64,000 nucleotides of DNA from Lacrimispora sphenoides (GCF_900105215.1 NZ_FOIP01000001.1:620001-684000), one strand, 5' to 3'; counted from the stretch's first letter, positions 51,978 to 61,953 are shown. Numbers and translations are program-made. The notes: a model not told the origin generated them from the sequence alone.

Positions 51978-53408
51978 TTATTCTCCATATACCTCATTGA
52001 TTCTGTCCTCATCTACCCCGAAGAAATAGGTTACCAGGAATCCTCCTGCATAAGCAATGAGCATTGCAATTATGTAACCAATCTGCTGTCCGGGCTGGAC
52101 AATCAATAAACCAAACAAACCGGATACACCCTGAGAAACGGTACCGATGTGCATAAGAGCTGCAACAGCTCCTCCGAATCCGGCACCGATGCAGGCGGTG
52201 ATAAAGGATCTGCCAAGAGGCAGGGTCACAGCATACATCATAGGCTCTCCGATTCCAAGAATACCTACTGGTATGGAATCACGGATATATCTTTTTAATT
52301 TTGCGTTCTTTGTCTTTACATACAGTGCAATACCGGCGCCTACCTGTCCGCCGCCAGCCATCATAAGGATTGGAAGAAGGTAGTTGATTCCCTTTGTTGC
52401 ACCATCTGGGTCATTTAGCAGGGCATGGATCGGGGTCAATGCCTGATGTAAGCCTACTGCTACCAGAGGAAGGAAGCCTGCCGATAAAATATATCCTCCT
52501 ACAACGCCCATCTTTTCATATACAAAGCTTAAAAGAGCAAAGATCACCTTTGTTAAGCCTGCGCCCAAAGGCTGAATAACCAGCAGGGCAACAATGCCGC
52601 CAACAATAAGTACTAAAAGAGGACTTACAAATGTATCAATTAAGTCAGGCATACGCTTTCTGATATTCTTTTCTAGAAAAGCAAAGAATGCGCCTGCGAT
52701 CAGAGCTGCCAAAAGGCCGCCGGAAGCCGGATTAAAAGCTGTATTAGTAATAGGAAGAAGAATCTGAGCATCCTTTACCGTTGCAAGGAGAGGCATACCC
52801 GGGTTGGAAATTGACATGGCACCTGCAATCGCACCAAGTACTCCTGAACCGCCGAACTCCTTTGCAGCATTGTATCCAACCAGGATAGGCAGGTAAGCAA
52901 ACAGTGCCCAGCCCATGGTCCGGATGCATTGATACCACCATACTCCTAAAAGTGATCCGCCGGTAGAAACATTAATAACATTACAGATACCATTGATCAA
53001 ACCTGCTGCAATAATGCCTGGAAGCAGCGCTACGAAAATATTGGAGATCTTCTTTAAAAATCTCTGTACCGGTTTATCATATTTTGCCTTTTGAAGCGCT
53101 TTGTTTTCCTTTGCAACTTTATTAATGTCCTGATCCGGTCCATTCTCAGCCTGGCCTTTTGCAAGCCCTGTAAGCTTATAAAATTCGTCCAATACCTTAT
53201 TTACTTTCCCCGGTCCAAATACAATCTGGAGCGTGTCACTCTCAACAACCCCAAGAACTCCCTCTACCTTTTTCACGCCTTCAATATCAGCCTTTGATGT
53301 ATCCCTTAAGCCGACACGAAGCCTTGTCATGCAGGCAGCATTGGAAGTTATGTTCGCTTTTCCCCCAAGCAGCGTTAATAATTGTTCACTGATTTGCTTG
53401 TAATTCAC
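51978..53408 (-). CDS. murP: MurNAc-type PTS transporter, EIIBC
   Basis: 476 residues. An N-terminal EIIB domain (phosphorylated Cys in NAACMTRLRVGLRD) is joined by a charged linker to an EIIC domain of about ten membrane helices (IGEPMMYAVTLPLGRSFI near the end). No EIIA domain is present, as in MurP, so a partner EIIA must come from elsewhere. It imports and phosphorylates MurNAc or MurNAc-GlcNAc. Substrate assignment rests on the murQ-murR-mupG context, since glucoside or sucrose PTS proteins look alike. The start codon is GTG after AAAGGAGGATTATC. Confidence 0.85.
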   Translation of the reverse strand: MNYKQISEQLLTLLGGKANITSNAACMTRLRVGLRDTSKADIEGVKKVEGVLGVVESDTLQIVFGPGKVNKVLDEFYKLTGLAKGQAENGPDQDINKVAKENKALQKAKYDKPVQRFLKKISNIFVALLPGIIAAGLINGICNVINVSTGGSLLGVWWYQCIRTMGWALFAYLPILVGYNAAKEFGGSGVLGAIAGAMSISNPGMPLLATVKDAQILLPITNTAFNPASGGLLAALIAGAFFAFLEKNIRKRMPDLIDTFVSPLLVLIVGGIVALLVIQPLGAGLTKVIFALLSFVYEKMGVVGGYILSAGFLPLVAVGLHQALTPIHALLNDPDGATKGINYLLPILMMAGGGQVGAGIALYVKTKNAKLKRYIRDSIPVGILGIGEPMMYAVTLPLGRSFITACIGAGFGGAVAALMHIGTVSQGVSGLFGLLIVQPGQQIGYIIAMLIAYAGGFLVTYFFGVDEDRINEVYGE

Positions 53409-53466
53409 GATAATCCTCCTTTGAAAATATAATTAAGTTATTAAAAAACTTTAAAACTCCTTTCTT

Positions 53467-54360
53467 TTATTTCAAAGCCTTGCGGATCTTCCCTCCGGCT
53501 TGTGATAACTTTTGTCTTGCATCCTCTGGATCACAGTCCAGCAATATCATTGTAATAGCAGTTTTAACATGTCCTTCTGCCTGTTTTAATACCGTTTCGG
53601 CTTCTTCTCTGGTACAGCCTGTTGCTGTCATCACAATATTCTGTGATCTTACTACCAGCTTTTCGTTGCTCTGCTTTACATCAACCATAAGATTTTCGTA
53701 GGCTTTCCCGATTCCAACCATGCTTCCTGTTGAAATCATATTGAGGATCATCTTTTGTGCTGTTCCTGCCTTTAATCTGGTTGATCCGGTCAATACCTCA
53801 GGTCCTGTCACCGGTTCAATGGCCAGCTTTGCTTTTTTTCCTACATCAGATCCTTTATTACATGCAATGGCTACGGTATGGCAGCCTGTTTTATTTGCAA
53901 AATCAAGGCCGTAGATTACATAAGGTGTTCGGCCGGACGCCGCCAGTCCGATTACAATATCCTTTGAGGTAAGACCAATCTCCTTTAACTCTGCCTCACA
54001 TAAGGTCTCACTATCCTCGGCTCCTTCTACTGCCTCTACAAACGCTTTATCTCCGCCTGCGATCAGGCCTACTACCAGTTCCCTGGGAACGCCGAAGGTG
54101 GGCGGACATTCTACCGCATCCAGTACTCCAAGACGACCGGATGTTCCTGCGCCAATATATATGATACGGCCTCCTGCTTTCAGGCTGTCTGTTGCCCATT
54201 CGATTGCTGTGGCAATCTGTGGGAGCACTTCCTCCACGGCTTTTACGGCCTTTTCATCTTCCTGGTTCATGATAGCCGCAATTTGAAGCGGTGTCATTTC
54301 ATCCAGGTTCATGGTATCCGGATTGCGGGACTCTGTTGTCAGCACTGACAAATCAATCAT
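53467..54360 (-). CDS. murQ: N-acetylmuramic acid 6-phosphate etherase
   Basis: 297 residues of the SIS-fold etherase family, which splits MurNAc-6-phosphate into GlcNAc-6-phosphate and D-lactate. The catalytic region is RIIYIGAGTSGRLGVLDAVECPPTFGV, with ASGRTPYVIYGLDFA and LKAGTAQKMILNMISTGSM as further signatures. It overlaps the murR stop by 8 bp, so the two are translationally coupled, and is followed 58 bp later by murP. Confidence 0.95.
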   Translation of the reverse strand: MIDLSVLTTESRNPDTMNLDEMTPLQIAAIMNQEDEKAVKAVEEVLPQIATAIEWATDSLKAGGRIIYIGAGTSGRLGVLDAVECPPTFGVPRELVVGLIAGGDKAFVEAVEGAEDSETLCEAELKEIGLTSKDIVIGLAASGRTPYVIYGLDFANKTGCHTVAIACNKGSDVGKKAKLAIEPVTGPEVLTGSTRLKAGTAQKMILNMISTGSMVGIGKAYENLMVDVKQSNEKLVVRSQNIVMTATGCTREEAETVLKQAEGHVKTAITMILLDCDPEDARQKLSQAGGKIRKALK

Positions 54361-55210
54361 GCTCTGTACTTCCTTTCTTCTGTATATAATTTTTCGTAAA
54401 TTTACTCATACACACATCATAATTTCTATTGACATAAGCAGTAAAAAAAATGTCTATTACATTTAATTGTGAAATTCGGGAAGACATGGCACCGCTTCGG
54501 TGTATCAGCTCTGTTGCCGCAACAGGAAGGACGAAATCAGCTTCAGAAGCCAGTTCCGATTCCACTGCCCTTGTTATAGCGATCACCTTTGCCCCATTTC
54601 CTTTTGCTTCCTTTACGCACTGAAGTATTTCTTCCGTAAGTCCTGAATAGCTGATGGCGATAGCAAGATCACCTTTTCTTAAATTTCTGGCAGCCAGTAA
54701 CTGTGTATGCCAGTCGTCGCAGACATTGCATATCACATCAGCCCTAAGGAGCTTTAAGTACAAATCTCTTGCAGCCAGAAGGGAGGTTCCCAGTCCAAAC
54801 AAGGTGACGGTTCTGCTATTTTCCAACAGCTTCACACATTCTGCTACTACCTTAGGTTCTATCAGCTTTTGAGTAGTTTCCAGGGATTCGATATTTTTCT
54901 TTGTAACCTTATAAATAATGTCCTCCATGGAATCTTCCCGTGTGATCTTCTGAAACGCAATGTCCCTGCTCTCCTGGAATAAAGCCACTTCATAAGCAAG
55001 GGTATTCTGAAAATCCTTATATCCTTTACAGCCCAGTTTCTTGCAAAGCCTTACGACCGTTGCCGGAGAGGTATAAGTTTCTTTGGCAATCTCTTTAATA
55101 CTCTTTCGGAGGACTGATTCCGGATTTTTGTGCAGTCTTTTTATCAGCTCTTTTTCCGCTTCTCCGGCATCCTGAAGATAACTATCAATCCTTACAAGTA
55201 GACCTTTCAT
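54353..55210 (-). CDS. murR: RpiR/MurR-family transcriptional regulator
   Basis: 285 residues: N-terminal RpiR helix-turn-helix (KSIKEIAKETYTSPATVVRLCKKLGCKGYKDFQ) and a C-terminal SIS sugar-phosphate-binding domain (VTLFGLGTSLLAARDLYLKL, AIAISYSGLTEEILQC). In this context it should sense MurNAc-6-phosphate and control the murQ-murP-mupG genes. A palindrome TATGAAA-N5-TTTCATA lies just upstream of the operon promoter. AAAGGAGAAGAA precedes the ATG region. Confidence 0.88.
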   Translation of the reverse strand: MKGLLVRIDSYLQDAGEAEKELIKRLHKNPESVLRKSIKEIAKETYTSPATVVRLCKKLGCKGYKDFQNTLAYEVALFQESRDIAFQKITREDSMEDIIYKVTKKNIESLETTQKLIEPKVVAECVKLLENSRTVTLFGLGTSLLAARDLYLKLLRADVICNVCDDWHTQLLAARNLRKGDLAIAISYSGLTEEILQCVKEAKGNGAKVIAITRAVESELASEADFVLPVAATELIHRSGAMSSRISQLNVIDIFFTAYVNRNYDVCMSKFTKNYIQKKGSTEHD

Positions 55211-55269
55211 GCATTTCTTCTCCTTTCTTTAAAGCCAGAAGAAATTCTACAATTTTTTAACCTGATACC

Positions 55270-55331
55270 ATTCTAGCTTTGTTGTATTATTTTTTCAAGA
55301 TATTCGATGATTTATGAAACTTTTTTTCATA
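55270..55331 (-). promoter_or_regulatory. murR-murQ-murP-mupG promoter and candidate operator
   Basis: TTGAAA (55298-55293), 17-bp spacer, TAGAAT (55275-55270). A perfect palindrome TATGAAA-N5-TTTCATA (55313-55331) lies about 15 bp upstream of the -35 box, the likely MurR site. Confidence 0.6.
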
Positions 55332-55363
55332 CTATGATATTTTAAAAGGAATTTAACATACAA

Positions 55364-55398
55364 AGAACCGCCTTCAAAATTATTTTAAAGGCGGTTCT
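55364..55398 (-). terminator. terminator of the DUF5722 gene
   Basis: AGAACCGCCTT...AAGGCGGTTCT with a TTTGTATGTT tail on the minus strand, 43 bp after the stop. Confidence 0.8.
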
Positions 55399-55440
55399 CA
55401 TACTTAAAAAGTTAAATATTTATTGTTCTATTGTCGGTTT

Positions 55441-57114
55441 TTATTTCTCCAGAGATCTCCACCGGAAATTTGGAACGACATCAGACCATTTCTCAATTCC
55501 TATAATGGATTTGGCAAACTCCGTTGACTCCAGGGTGTATTTCTTTTTATCAATATCTCTGAATACCTGCCAGATCTTACGGCGCCTTGTGGCTACAATG
55601 TCGTCTCCCCGGTCCATGGAACATTCCCAAAGTCCGAAGGATAAACCGCTCCTCACTTCCAGAGGGGCATCCACCTGACGGCTTAAGATATAAGCATCAA
55701 TATGAGGATTGCTGTCAACCATGTAATAGGAATACGCATAAGCGGCAGCCTGAATCTGAGCAACATTACCTCTTGTCTGGCTTGTTGCTGTAAATCCCTG
55801 TTCTGTCAGAATGATGTGACGCACCTGGCCGGTTGGGGATTTTAAAGAATCCTGAGCCATGTAATCCGTCAGAGTGGTAAGGTTCTTAAAGTTAATAACC
55901 GGAGAGTTAAAATCATTGGTGATTAATCCAGTCTGCTCATCATCCCAGAATTCCGGTTCTGTCATCGGACAGGGATATGGATGATAGGATAGTCCCCAAT
56001 CCATCTGCCCCTGTTCATTGGCAATGGCATTAAAGGTATCTACAATCGCTCTTCCGCCATATTTCAGCTTGTTATCAATCTCATTGTTCCAGTTATAATC
56101 CAGGGAGTAATATACACGGTCATTGGCACTGGTACTCTTAATAGCTGTGTAGAAAATCCGGAAGGCATCCTGGTAAGCCTGGACGTAACTGTTAATATCC
56201 CTTTCCCCCAGATGATTCCACTGCTGGTTGTTGATCTCATTCCCAATGATCCAGTTTGATATCTTTCCATAGTTTGGATTGGAACCGCTGTACCTCTCTG
56301 CCAGGAAAGCAGCAATAGCTCTGGTCTGGTCCAGCCCTTCCTGGGTCGCCGGATTGAACATGTAGTAAAATGCATTGGCATTTTTCTTTGTTCCAGGATA
56401 GATCAGATTCGGTTCGGCGTCATTCCAGCCATTTAATATAATGGCGGTTACCGTCATCCCTTTCCCGGATAAAGCACTGATCGTCTCATCATAGCTTGTA
56501 ATGGCATTCTTATCAAAATGATAGGTCTTTCCATCGTACTGGTAGTCAATTCCCTGGCCCAGGATCTGATGAAAAGAGATATTGGTGGCTACGTGCTTCA
56601 CACCTAATTCAAAGGCATCCCCCAGCATATTAAGCTGAATGTTTAAGCCCTTCTTGGTAAGAGGATCATTAAATGGCTGGGTATTTGCCGCAACCATTTC
56701 AGGGTTTGTAATATAATGAGGTTTGCTGATTTCAATATACTTTGTTCCATCCCAGACAGCAATGACGAATTTGCTGTAAAGTCTGTCCTGGACCGTATTA
56801 CGGTTCAATGGAAATGTAAAGGTAACTTTGTTTCCCGGCGCCGCGGAAGCCGCATAATCCGTCCTGCCGTCAAGATTTTTCTGGTAAGGCTGAAGCTCCA
56901 CCAGGTAGAGGACACCATCCGTTCCTCCCATATTAGCATTGCTTTCTGCCTGAACCGTCACGCTGTTCTTATCAGAATTGACCAGACAGGACTGAATTGT
57001 TGCCTGTACACCGGCCGCGCCTACATCTGCCAGCGCAACAAAGGCAGAGGCACAGCATAAAAATGCAGCGGTAAAAAATCCAGTCATGACCCTGCCTATA
57101 TTTATTTCCTTCAT
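55441..57114 (-). CDS. secreted DUF5722 glycoside-hydrolase-like protein
   Basis: 557 residues. A signal peptide (GRVMTGFFTAAFLCCASAFVALA) is followed by an N-terminal beta domain of about 120 residues and a TIM-barrel of the DUF5722 type related to clan GH-A hydrolases. The likely acid/base Glu is in IIGNEINNQQW, and the likely nucleophile Glu is in IILTEQGFTA at a later strand, the spacing expected for GH-A. The polysaccharide substrate is unknown. The start at 57114 follows GGAGGGATGCGAAG; seventeen further in-frame codons upstream are not convincing. It is a single-gene unit downstream of the LtaS-like gene. Confidence 0.8.
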   Translation of the reverse strand: MKEINIGRVMTGFFTAAFLCCASAFVALADVGAAGVQATIQSCLVNSDKNSVTVQAESNANMGGTDGVLYLVELQPYQKNLDGRTDYAASAAPGNKVTFTFPLNRNTVQDRLYSKFVIAVWDGTKYIEISKPHYITNPEMVAANTQPFNDPLTKKGLNIQLNMLGDAFELGVKHVATNISFHQILGQGIDYQYDGKTYHFDKNAITSYDETISALSGKGMTVTAIILNGWNDAEPNLIYPGTKKNANAFYYMFNPATQEGLDQTRAIAAFLAERYSGSNPNYGKISNWIIGNEINNQQWNHLGERDINSYVQAYQDAFRIFYTAIKSTSANDRVYYSLDYNWNNEIDNKLKYGGRAIVDTFNAIANEQGQMDWGLSYHPYPCPMTEPEFWDDEQTGLITNDFNSPVINFKNLTTLTDYMAQDSLKSPTGQVRHIILTEQGFTATSQTRGNVAQIQAAAYAYSYYMVDSNPHIDAYILSRQVDAPLEVRSGLSFGLWECSMDRGDDIVATRRRKIWQVFRDIDKKKYTLESTEFAKSIIGIEKWSDVVPNFRWRSLEK

Positions 57115-57267
57115 CTTCGCATCCCTCCATGTTGTCTTAATCAGGTTCCATACAATAATAACCAATTTCCCTGCTTTTTACAATAACGTTTTTATTACGT
57201 ATTCGTAAAAAAACCGTAAGGACCGGGAGACTTCTTTAATAATGTTGCTTTTAAGCTAATTTAAAAA

Positions 57268-57310
57268 GGCGAATGCGGCATCTTCCTGCCACATCCGCCT
57301 TTTTTATTTT
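57268..57310. terminator. bidirectional terminator between the LtaS-like and DUF5722 genes
   Basis: GGCGAATGCGGCA / TGCCACATCCGCC (13 bp, one mismatch) with T-runs on both sides; on the minus strand it ends the LtaS-like transcript. Confidence 0.85.
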
Positions 57311-57338
57311 TTTTATTTTTTGGTAACAGTCACCAGGG

Positions 57339-59207
57339 CTAATTATCGGTTTCTAAGGAAAACATCTCCTTAAGCTTTTTCCCGTCAAAAATGTGGTTAT
57401 ATACCAGATACTCATAGTTCTTAATCAGTTCACTGTATGGATTCTCCGGATTATTTAAGGCCTCCCAGGAATAGTAGTTTCCCTCCTGATCTAAGCATCC
57501 AATAGGGTGTACTACAGGGAATGTCTCTTCCATCTTAAGGAGAAACTGCTGATAAGGTGTCATAGTGACCCCGGCTCTCTTTAACACCTCTGAGGAAAGA
57601 TAAATGGCTCCCATTTCCCCTTTTTCCTCTGCCTGCGTCTCATAATTGGTCCAGATCAAAAACGGGGTCTGGTACCACATCATCCGGTCCTCATTCTTCA
57701 CAAGGCTACTGGGAGTTCCTGAAATATCATCAAAGAATTCATCTTCCACACTTGGCTGATGATCCCCAAAAAGAACGATCATGGTAGGCTCCGAGCTTTG
57801 TTCAAAATAAGAGATCAAATATTCCAGTGCTTCATCTGACCTCTTCATAAGAGACAAGTACTGGTCAGCCTTTGGGTATTTTCCCTTAAGACTTCCGGTC
57901 AGCCATACATCCTGATCAAAATCATCAAACAGGGTGTCATAGCCTCCATGGTTCTGCATAGTCACATTAAAAAGAAACAGTTTTTCCTCCGGATTCTCCT
58001 TGGATTCCACCCTTTCTATCAGCTTCTCGTAATCTGCGTGGTCACTGATATAGTTTCTAAGCAGCTCACTGCCTTCATAATCTTCTATATCCAGAAATTC
58101 ATCAAACCCCAAGTTCCGGTAGCACTCCTGACGGTTCCAATTCTCTTTTGGATACGGGTGCATGGCAACGGTATCATAACCCTGGGATTTTAATGTACTT
58201 ACAAGGCTGTATGTATTGGGCTTAACATTAAACTGGTAGGCAATGCTGTTAGCCGGAAGCTGGGAGATCGAATCTCCTGTCAGAAATTCAAACTCAGAAT
58301 TACTGGTCAAAGAACCAAACACAGGAACAGTAAGGCTTCCTTTCACCGTATTTTCCTTTAAGCTGTTTAAAAAAGGAAAGTACTCCTGGTTCGTTTTAAA
58401 ATTTCCTCCTACTTTTAAGTCGGAAAAACTTTCATTCATAATGCATATGATATTGACCGGCGTTATCTTATCTTCGCTTTCCACGTCGACATCTCCGGCA
58501 GAAGCCAGAAGAACCTGATTGTCCGCTTTTACAGTATCATAAATCTGTTTTACCTTTGCAAAGCTGTAACCCTTTGGTTTTTTCTTCACTGCATAATTAA
58601 AAGAGACAGCCGTAGAAAGCACATATCCATATTCCTGATAGGTCTCATTGACTTCCCACATATTAATTTCCAGGCCTTTATACGGGATCAGGCATGAATA
58701 AAACCATAAAATAAAGCTTAGGACAACACCGGTACCTCCTCCGGCAAAGACCAGACGTTTGTTCCTGCCCTTTACCCTTATAGGAAACAGCAAGGCAAAG
58801 AGGCAGATTACCTGGACTCCCAGACAAGCAAGGTACATTTCCTTTGTGAAGACAAATTCATAATTTCCTGCCACACTCATAGCAGTCCGCAAAGCCAAAA
58901 CATCCCATATCATAATAGGCCTTCCTCGAAAGCCTGTAACCAGGTATTCTGCTACGGAAACAATATAAAGAAAAACCGTTGTGAGCGGGATCCCTATCCT
59001 GGTGCTGCCGCTGACGGCAAACACTGCAAGATATATTAAGTAGATCCAGCCTATATTTAAAACAGCCATGGACAGGGGAATGGTCAGCAGATTGCCAGTC
59101 ACATATTCAAATAGAATATAAGATGCGCAGGGAATCAAAAGCATAATGACAGTGGTTATAAACATCCCTGCGATTTTACACCACTTTTGTAGTCGTTCTC
59201 TTATCAC
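57339..59207 (-). CDS. LTA synthase family phosphoglycerol transferase (LtaS/MdoB-like sulfatase fold)
   Basis: 622 residues. Four or five N-terminal membrane helices (about 1-180) are followed by a large extracellular sulfatase-fold domain. Metal and catalytic residues can be placed: Glu in IICIMNESFSDLKVG, the nucleophilic Thr in FGSLTSNSEFEFLTG, and Asp-His in VLFGDHQPSVED. Such enzymes move glycerol phosphate from phosphatidylglycerol onto lipoteichoic acid or glycans. Translation starts at GTG (59207) after GAGGATGTTTTAA. It is a lone gene, so which polymer it decorates is uncertain. Confidence 0.85.
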   Translation of the reverse strand: MIRERLQKWCKIAGMFITTVIMLLIPCASYILFEYVTGNLLTIPLSMAVLNIGWIYLIYLAVFAVSGSTRIGIPLTTVFLYIVSVAEYLVTGFRGRPIMIWDVLALRTAMSVAGNYEFVFTKEMYLACLGVQVICLFALLFPIRVKGRNKRLVFAGGGTGVVLSFILWFYSCLIPYKGLEINMWEVNETYQEYGYVLSTAVSFNYAVKKKPKGYSFAKVKQIYDTVKADNQVLLASAGDVDVESEDKITPVNIICIMNESFSDLKVGGNFKTNQEYFPFLNSLKENTVKGSLTVPVFGSLTSNSEFEFLTGDSISQLPANSIAYQFNVKPNTYSLVSTLKSQGYDTVAMHPYPKENWNRQECYRNLGFDEFLDIEDYEGSELLRNYISDHADYEKLIERVESKENPEEKLFLFNVTMQNHGGYDTLFDDFDQDVWLTGSLKGKYPKADQYLSLMKRSDEALEYLISYFEQSSEPTMIVLFGDHQPSVEDEFFDDISGTPSSLVKNEDRMMWYQTPFLIWTNYETQAEEKGEMGAIYLSSEVLKRAGVTMTPYQQFLLKMEETFPVVHPIGCLDQEGNYYSWEALNNPENPYSELIKNYEYLVYNHIFDGKKLKEMFSLETDN

Positions 59208-59375
59208 TTAAAACATCCTCTTTTTCCATTTTTAGATTAATTAAATGGTACCACAAAGAAGCTTTGACAGCAATATACAATTTATGACATTCGTTCTATA
59301 TTGTACCGTCTATCCTTGCGGGAAGCACTTTTTAACGTAATTATAACAGACCATAATACAGATGGGGGAACTTTA

Positions 59376-59777
59376 TTATAATTTTAATAAATGATACATG
59401 TCATCGAGAGTACTTTCTCTTTCCTTCAGATCAGGCCACGCATGAATACCATCGTCGTTTTTTCTTGGAATTATATGAAAATGAAGATGAGGCACAGACT
59501 GCTCTGCATCCGTTCCGCTGGCATTTAACAAGTTCACTGCTGTATAGCTACAATGGTCAACATAGTGGTTTGAGATTCGTTTAACAGCGCTCATAACATG
59601 TCCAAGAGTTTCATCATCGCAGTCAAGAATATTAACTATATGGGTTTTCGGAATGACAATTGTATGTCCGTCGACTTCTTTTCCGATATCCAGAAACGCC
59701 AGCGTATGATCGTCCTCATATATTTTATAGCATGGCAGTTCCCCGTTAATTATTTGACAGAAAATACATCCTTTCAT
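59376..59777 (-). CDS. HIT-family hydrolase
   Basis: 133 residues. The histidine triad is PHLHFHIIPRK near residue 100, with the N-terminal CIFCQIINGELPCYKIYEDDHTLAFLDI typical of the Hint/PKCI group. It probably hydrolyses adenosine 5'-monophosphoramidate-type nucleotides. GGGGGAATATC precedes the ATG, and its own promoter lies 30 bp upstream. It stands alone just downstream of cdd. Confidence 0.9.
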   Translation of the reverse strand: MKGCIFCQIINGELPCYKIYEDDHTLAFLDIGKEVDGHTIVIPKTHIVNILDCDDETLGHVMSAVKRISNHYVDHCSYTAVNLLNASGTDAEQSVPHLHFHIIPRKNDDGIHAWPDLKERESTLDDMYHLLKL

Positions 59778-59807
59778 GATATTCCCCCAATTGTTTTTTA
59801 TTACATG

Positions 59808-59836
59808 ATTCTAACAAAAATGCTGCCAGTTATCAA
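59808..59836 (-). promoter_or_regulatory. promoter of the HIT gene
   Basis: TTGATA (59836-59831), 17-bp spacer, extended -10 TGtTAGAAT (hexamer 59813-59808). Confidence 0.6.
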
Positions 59837-59931
59837 TTCATTTATTTTATAAATCATCCGGATAACAACAGTAAGAGCCAAACCCTTATTAATAAAGTGC
59901 TTAGCTCTCAGTTGTAAAGTGATTTTGTATT

Positions 59932-60396
59932 CTATAAATTTTTCGGCCCAAAGCCCATGGGCAGCAGTTCCTTTAAATAAAATATCTTATATTCTTCTCT
60001 TCCTGCCGCTAATATGATCTGAAATGTTTCCGGGTCGCAAAACTCCATCATTACCTGACGGCAGACTCCGCAAGGGGCTGTAAGCCCAGTAGGGATTCCC
60101 TCTTTTCCTCCAACAATACAGATTGCCTTAAATTCCTTTTCCCCTTGGCTGACCGCCTTAAAAAATGCCGTGCGTTCCGCGCAGTTGCTTGGAGTATAGG
60201 CTGCATTTTCGATGTTGCAGCCCTGATACAAAGTGCCGTCAGCTGATAAAAGCGCCGCTCCCACCTTAAATCCTGAATATGGAGTATACGCTTTTCCCAT
60301 AGCCTCAAAAGCCTGATCAATCATTTCCTTTACAGGAAGCTCTGTTCCGGCCAAAGCTTCACCCTGACAAACACCTTTCATCGTTTCTTCTTTCAT
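59932..60396 (-). CDS. cdd: cytidine deaminase
   Basis: 154 residues. The zinc site has Cys and catalytic Glu in PSNCAERTAFFKAV and the pair of Cys in TAPCGVCRQVMMEF. YTPYSGFKVGAALLSADG and GCNIENAAY bind the nucleoside. It deaminates cytidine and deoxycytidine to uridine forms, which the neighbouring uridine phosphorylase can split. The start at 60396 follows AGGAGGTTGGAA; upstream in-frame codons are in the gap to deoD. It is the last gene of the salvage operon. Confidence 0.95.
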   Translation of the reverse strand: MKEETMKGVCQGEALAGTELPVKEMIDQAFEAMGKAYTPYSGFKVGAALLSADGTLYQGCNIENAAYTPSNCAERTAFFKAVSQGEKEFKAICIVGGKEGIPTGLTAPCGVCRQVMMEFCDPETFQIILAAGREEYKIFYLKELLPMGFGPKNL

Positions 60397-60452
60397 TTCC
60401 AACCTCCTGGCTACCACCCTTTCCAAAAACCGGAGCCATGTTTTTCTGTAAT

Positions 60453-61160
60453 CTACAATTCCAGGGCGATTTCTATCATTTTTCCAAATCCAAGCTGCCT
60501 CTCCTCTGCGCTCAGTTTTTCCTCTCCAAATACAAGATCGGAAACCGTCAGCAAGCAGAGAGCCTTTTTACCGGCCGCAGCCGCATTCATATATAAAGCC
60601 GCTGTTTCCATCTCAACAGCCAGAACTCCCATATTGCGCCACTTGTCATTAACCCCGCTGTCAGCATTATAAAAAATATCGCTGGACAGCACATTGCCCA
60701 CAACCGCTTTCGTCCCCAACTTTCCGGCCGCTTCTGCCGCTCTGGCCAGGAGCTCATAATCGGCAATAGGCGCAAAGGTACCCGGAAGTCCATACTGGTA
60801 AGCATAATTGGAATCCGTACAGGCTCCCATGGCGATCACTACATCCATAAGCTCTACCTTATCCTGCAGGGAACCGGCGGAACCGATGCGGATAATCTGG
60901 TCCACATCATAAAAATGGTACAGCTCATAGGAATAAATCCCCATGGACGGCATTCCCATTCCGCCTCCCATAACCGTAATTTCCTTCCCCTTATAGGTTC
61001 CGGTAAAACCAAGCATGTTCCGGACCGACGTTACCTGAACCGGATTTTCCAGATACGTTTCCGCAATATACTTTGCCCGTAAAGGATCCCCCGGCATCAA
61101 AACTGTTTTTGCTATTTCACCTTTTTTTGCCCCATTATGGGGAGTTGGTGTCATCTCCAT
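60453..61160 (-). CDS. deoD: purine-nucleoside phosphorylase (DeoD type)
   Basis: 235 residues of the trimer/hexamer nucleoside phosphorylase family. Phosphate site MPGDPLRAKYIAETYL, GGGMGMPSMGIYSYEL, IIRIGSAGSLQ and the base-binding VEMETAALYMNA with Asp in TVSDLVF mark the DeoD branch. It cleaves purine (deoxy)nucleosides to base and ribose-1-phosphate. The start at 61160 follows GAGGAGGAGTTCAA. The gene lies 16 bp after udp. Confidence 0.95.
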   Translation of the reverse strand: MEMTPTPHNGAKKGEIAKTVLMPGDPLRAKYIAETYLENPVQVTSVRNMLGFTGTYKGKEITVMGGGMGMPSMGIYSYELYHFYDVDQIIRIGSAGSLQDKVELMDVVIAMGACTDSNYAYQYGLPGTFAPIADYELLARAAEAAGKLGTKAVVGNVLSSDIFYNADSGVNDKWRNMGVLAVEMETAALYMNAAAAGKKALCLLTVSDLVFGEEKLSAEERQLGFGKMIEIALEL

Positions 61161-61176
61161 TTGAACTCCTCCTCTT

Positions 61177-61953
61177 TTATGATTCATCCTGCTGTATCAT
61201 GAGACGAATGGCTTCTACTGCCGTTCGTATGGCCCCATCCGTATCATGGACGATGGGATTTTCAAGACCAAGTCTTGCCCGTTCCTGGTTCGCTAATACA
61301 AGGAATATGGAACCGACCCTCACCTTAAGCGCACTGGCTGCAACAAACAGAGCCGCAGACTCCATCTCCGAAGCCTTGCACCCCAGCTTCATCCAGGCTT
61401 CCCATTTGTTTAACAATTCATAGGATACCGGCTTTGTTTCCGGAGAGTGCTGCCCATAAAAGGAATCCTTACATTGGACAACTCCTACATGATAGGACTT
61501 ATTCAGGGCCTTTGCAGCAGCAGCCAATGCACCTGTTACATTAAAATCCGGGACTGCCGGAAACTCAATGGGGGCGTACTCCCGGCTGGTTCCTTCCATG
61601 CGGATGGCTCCGTTCGCAATGACTAAATCCCCGCTTTTTACCTCCACATCCATTCCGCCGCAGGTACCCACGCGGATGAAGGTGTCTGCACCGGACATCA
61701 CCAGTTCCTCCAGGGCAATAGCCGCAGATGGTCCGCCGATTCCAGTAGATGTAACGCTGACTAACTTACCGTCTAACGTACCGGTATAGGTCACGTACTC
61801 CCTGCTGTCCGCGATCAGTCTGGGATTGTCAAAATACTTCGCAATAAGGGCACAGCGCTTGGGATCACCTGGCAGAATAACATATCTGCCCACGTCCCCT
61901 TTCCCAACCTGGATGTGATACTGCTTTCCTTCTGTTTCTGAATAATTTGTCAT
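61177..61953 (-). CDS. udp: uridine phosphorylase-type nucleoside phosphorylase
   Basis: 258 residues of the same fold as Deo[48 protein letters not shown] and [16 protein letters not shown]. The TSTGIGGPS and GTCGGM wording is of the uridine phosphorylase branch. It cleaves uridine, and possibly thymidine or other pyrimidine nucleosides, to base and sugar-1-phosphate. GGGTGGATTAAGT precedes the ATG. Its neighbours cdd, deoD and the Nup permeases complete a nucleoside uptake and salvage unit. Confidence 0.9.
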   Translation of the reverse strand: MTNYSETEGKQYHIQVGKGDVGRYVILPGDPKRCALIAKYFDNPRLIADSREYVTYTGTLDGKLVSVTSTGIGGPSAAIALEELVMSGADTFIRVGTCGGMDVEVKSGDLVIANGAIRMEGTSREYAPIEFPAVPDFNVTGALAAAAKALNKSYHVGVVQCKDSFYGQHSPETKPVSYELLNKWEAWMKLGCKASEMESAALFVAASALKVRVGSIFLVLANQERARLGLENPIVHDTDGAIRTAVEAIRLMIQQDES

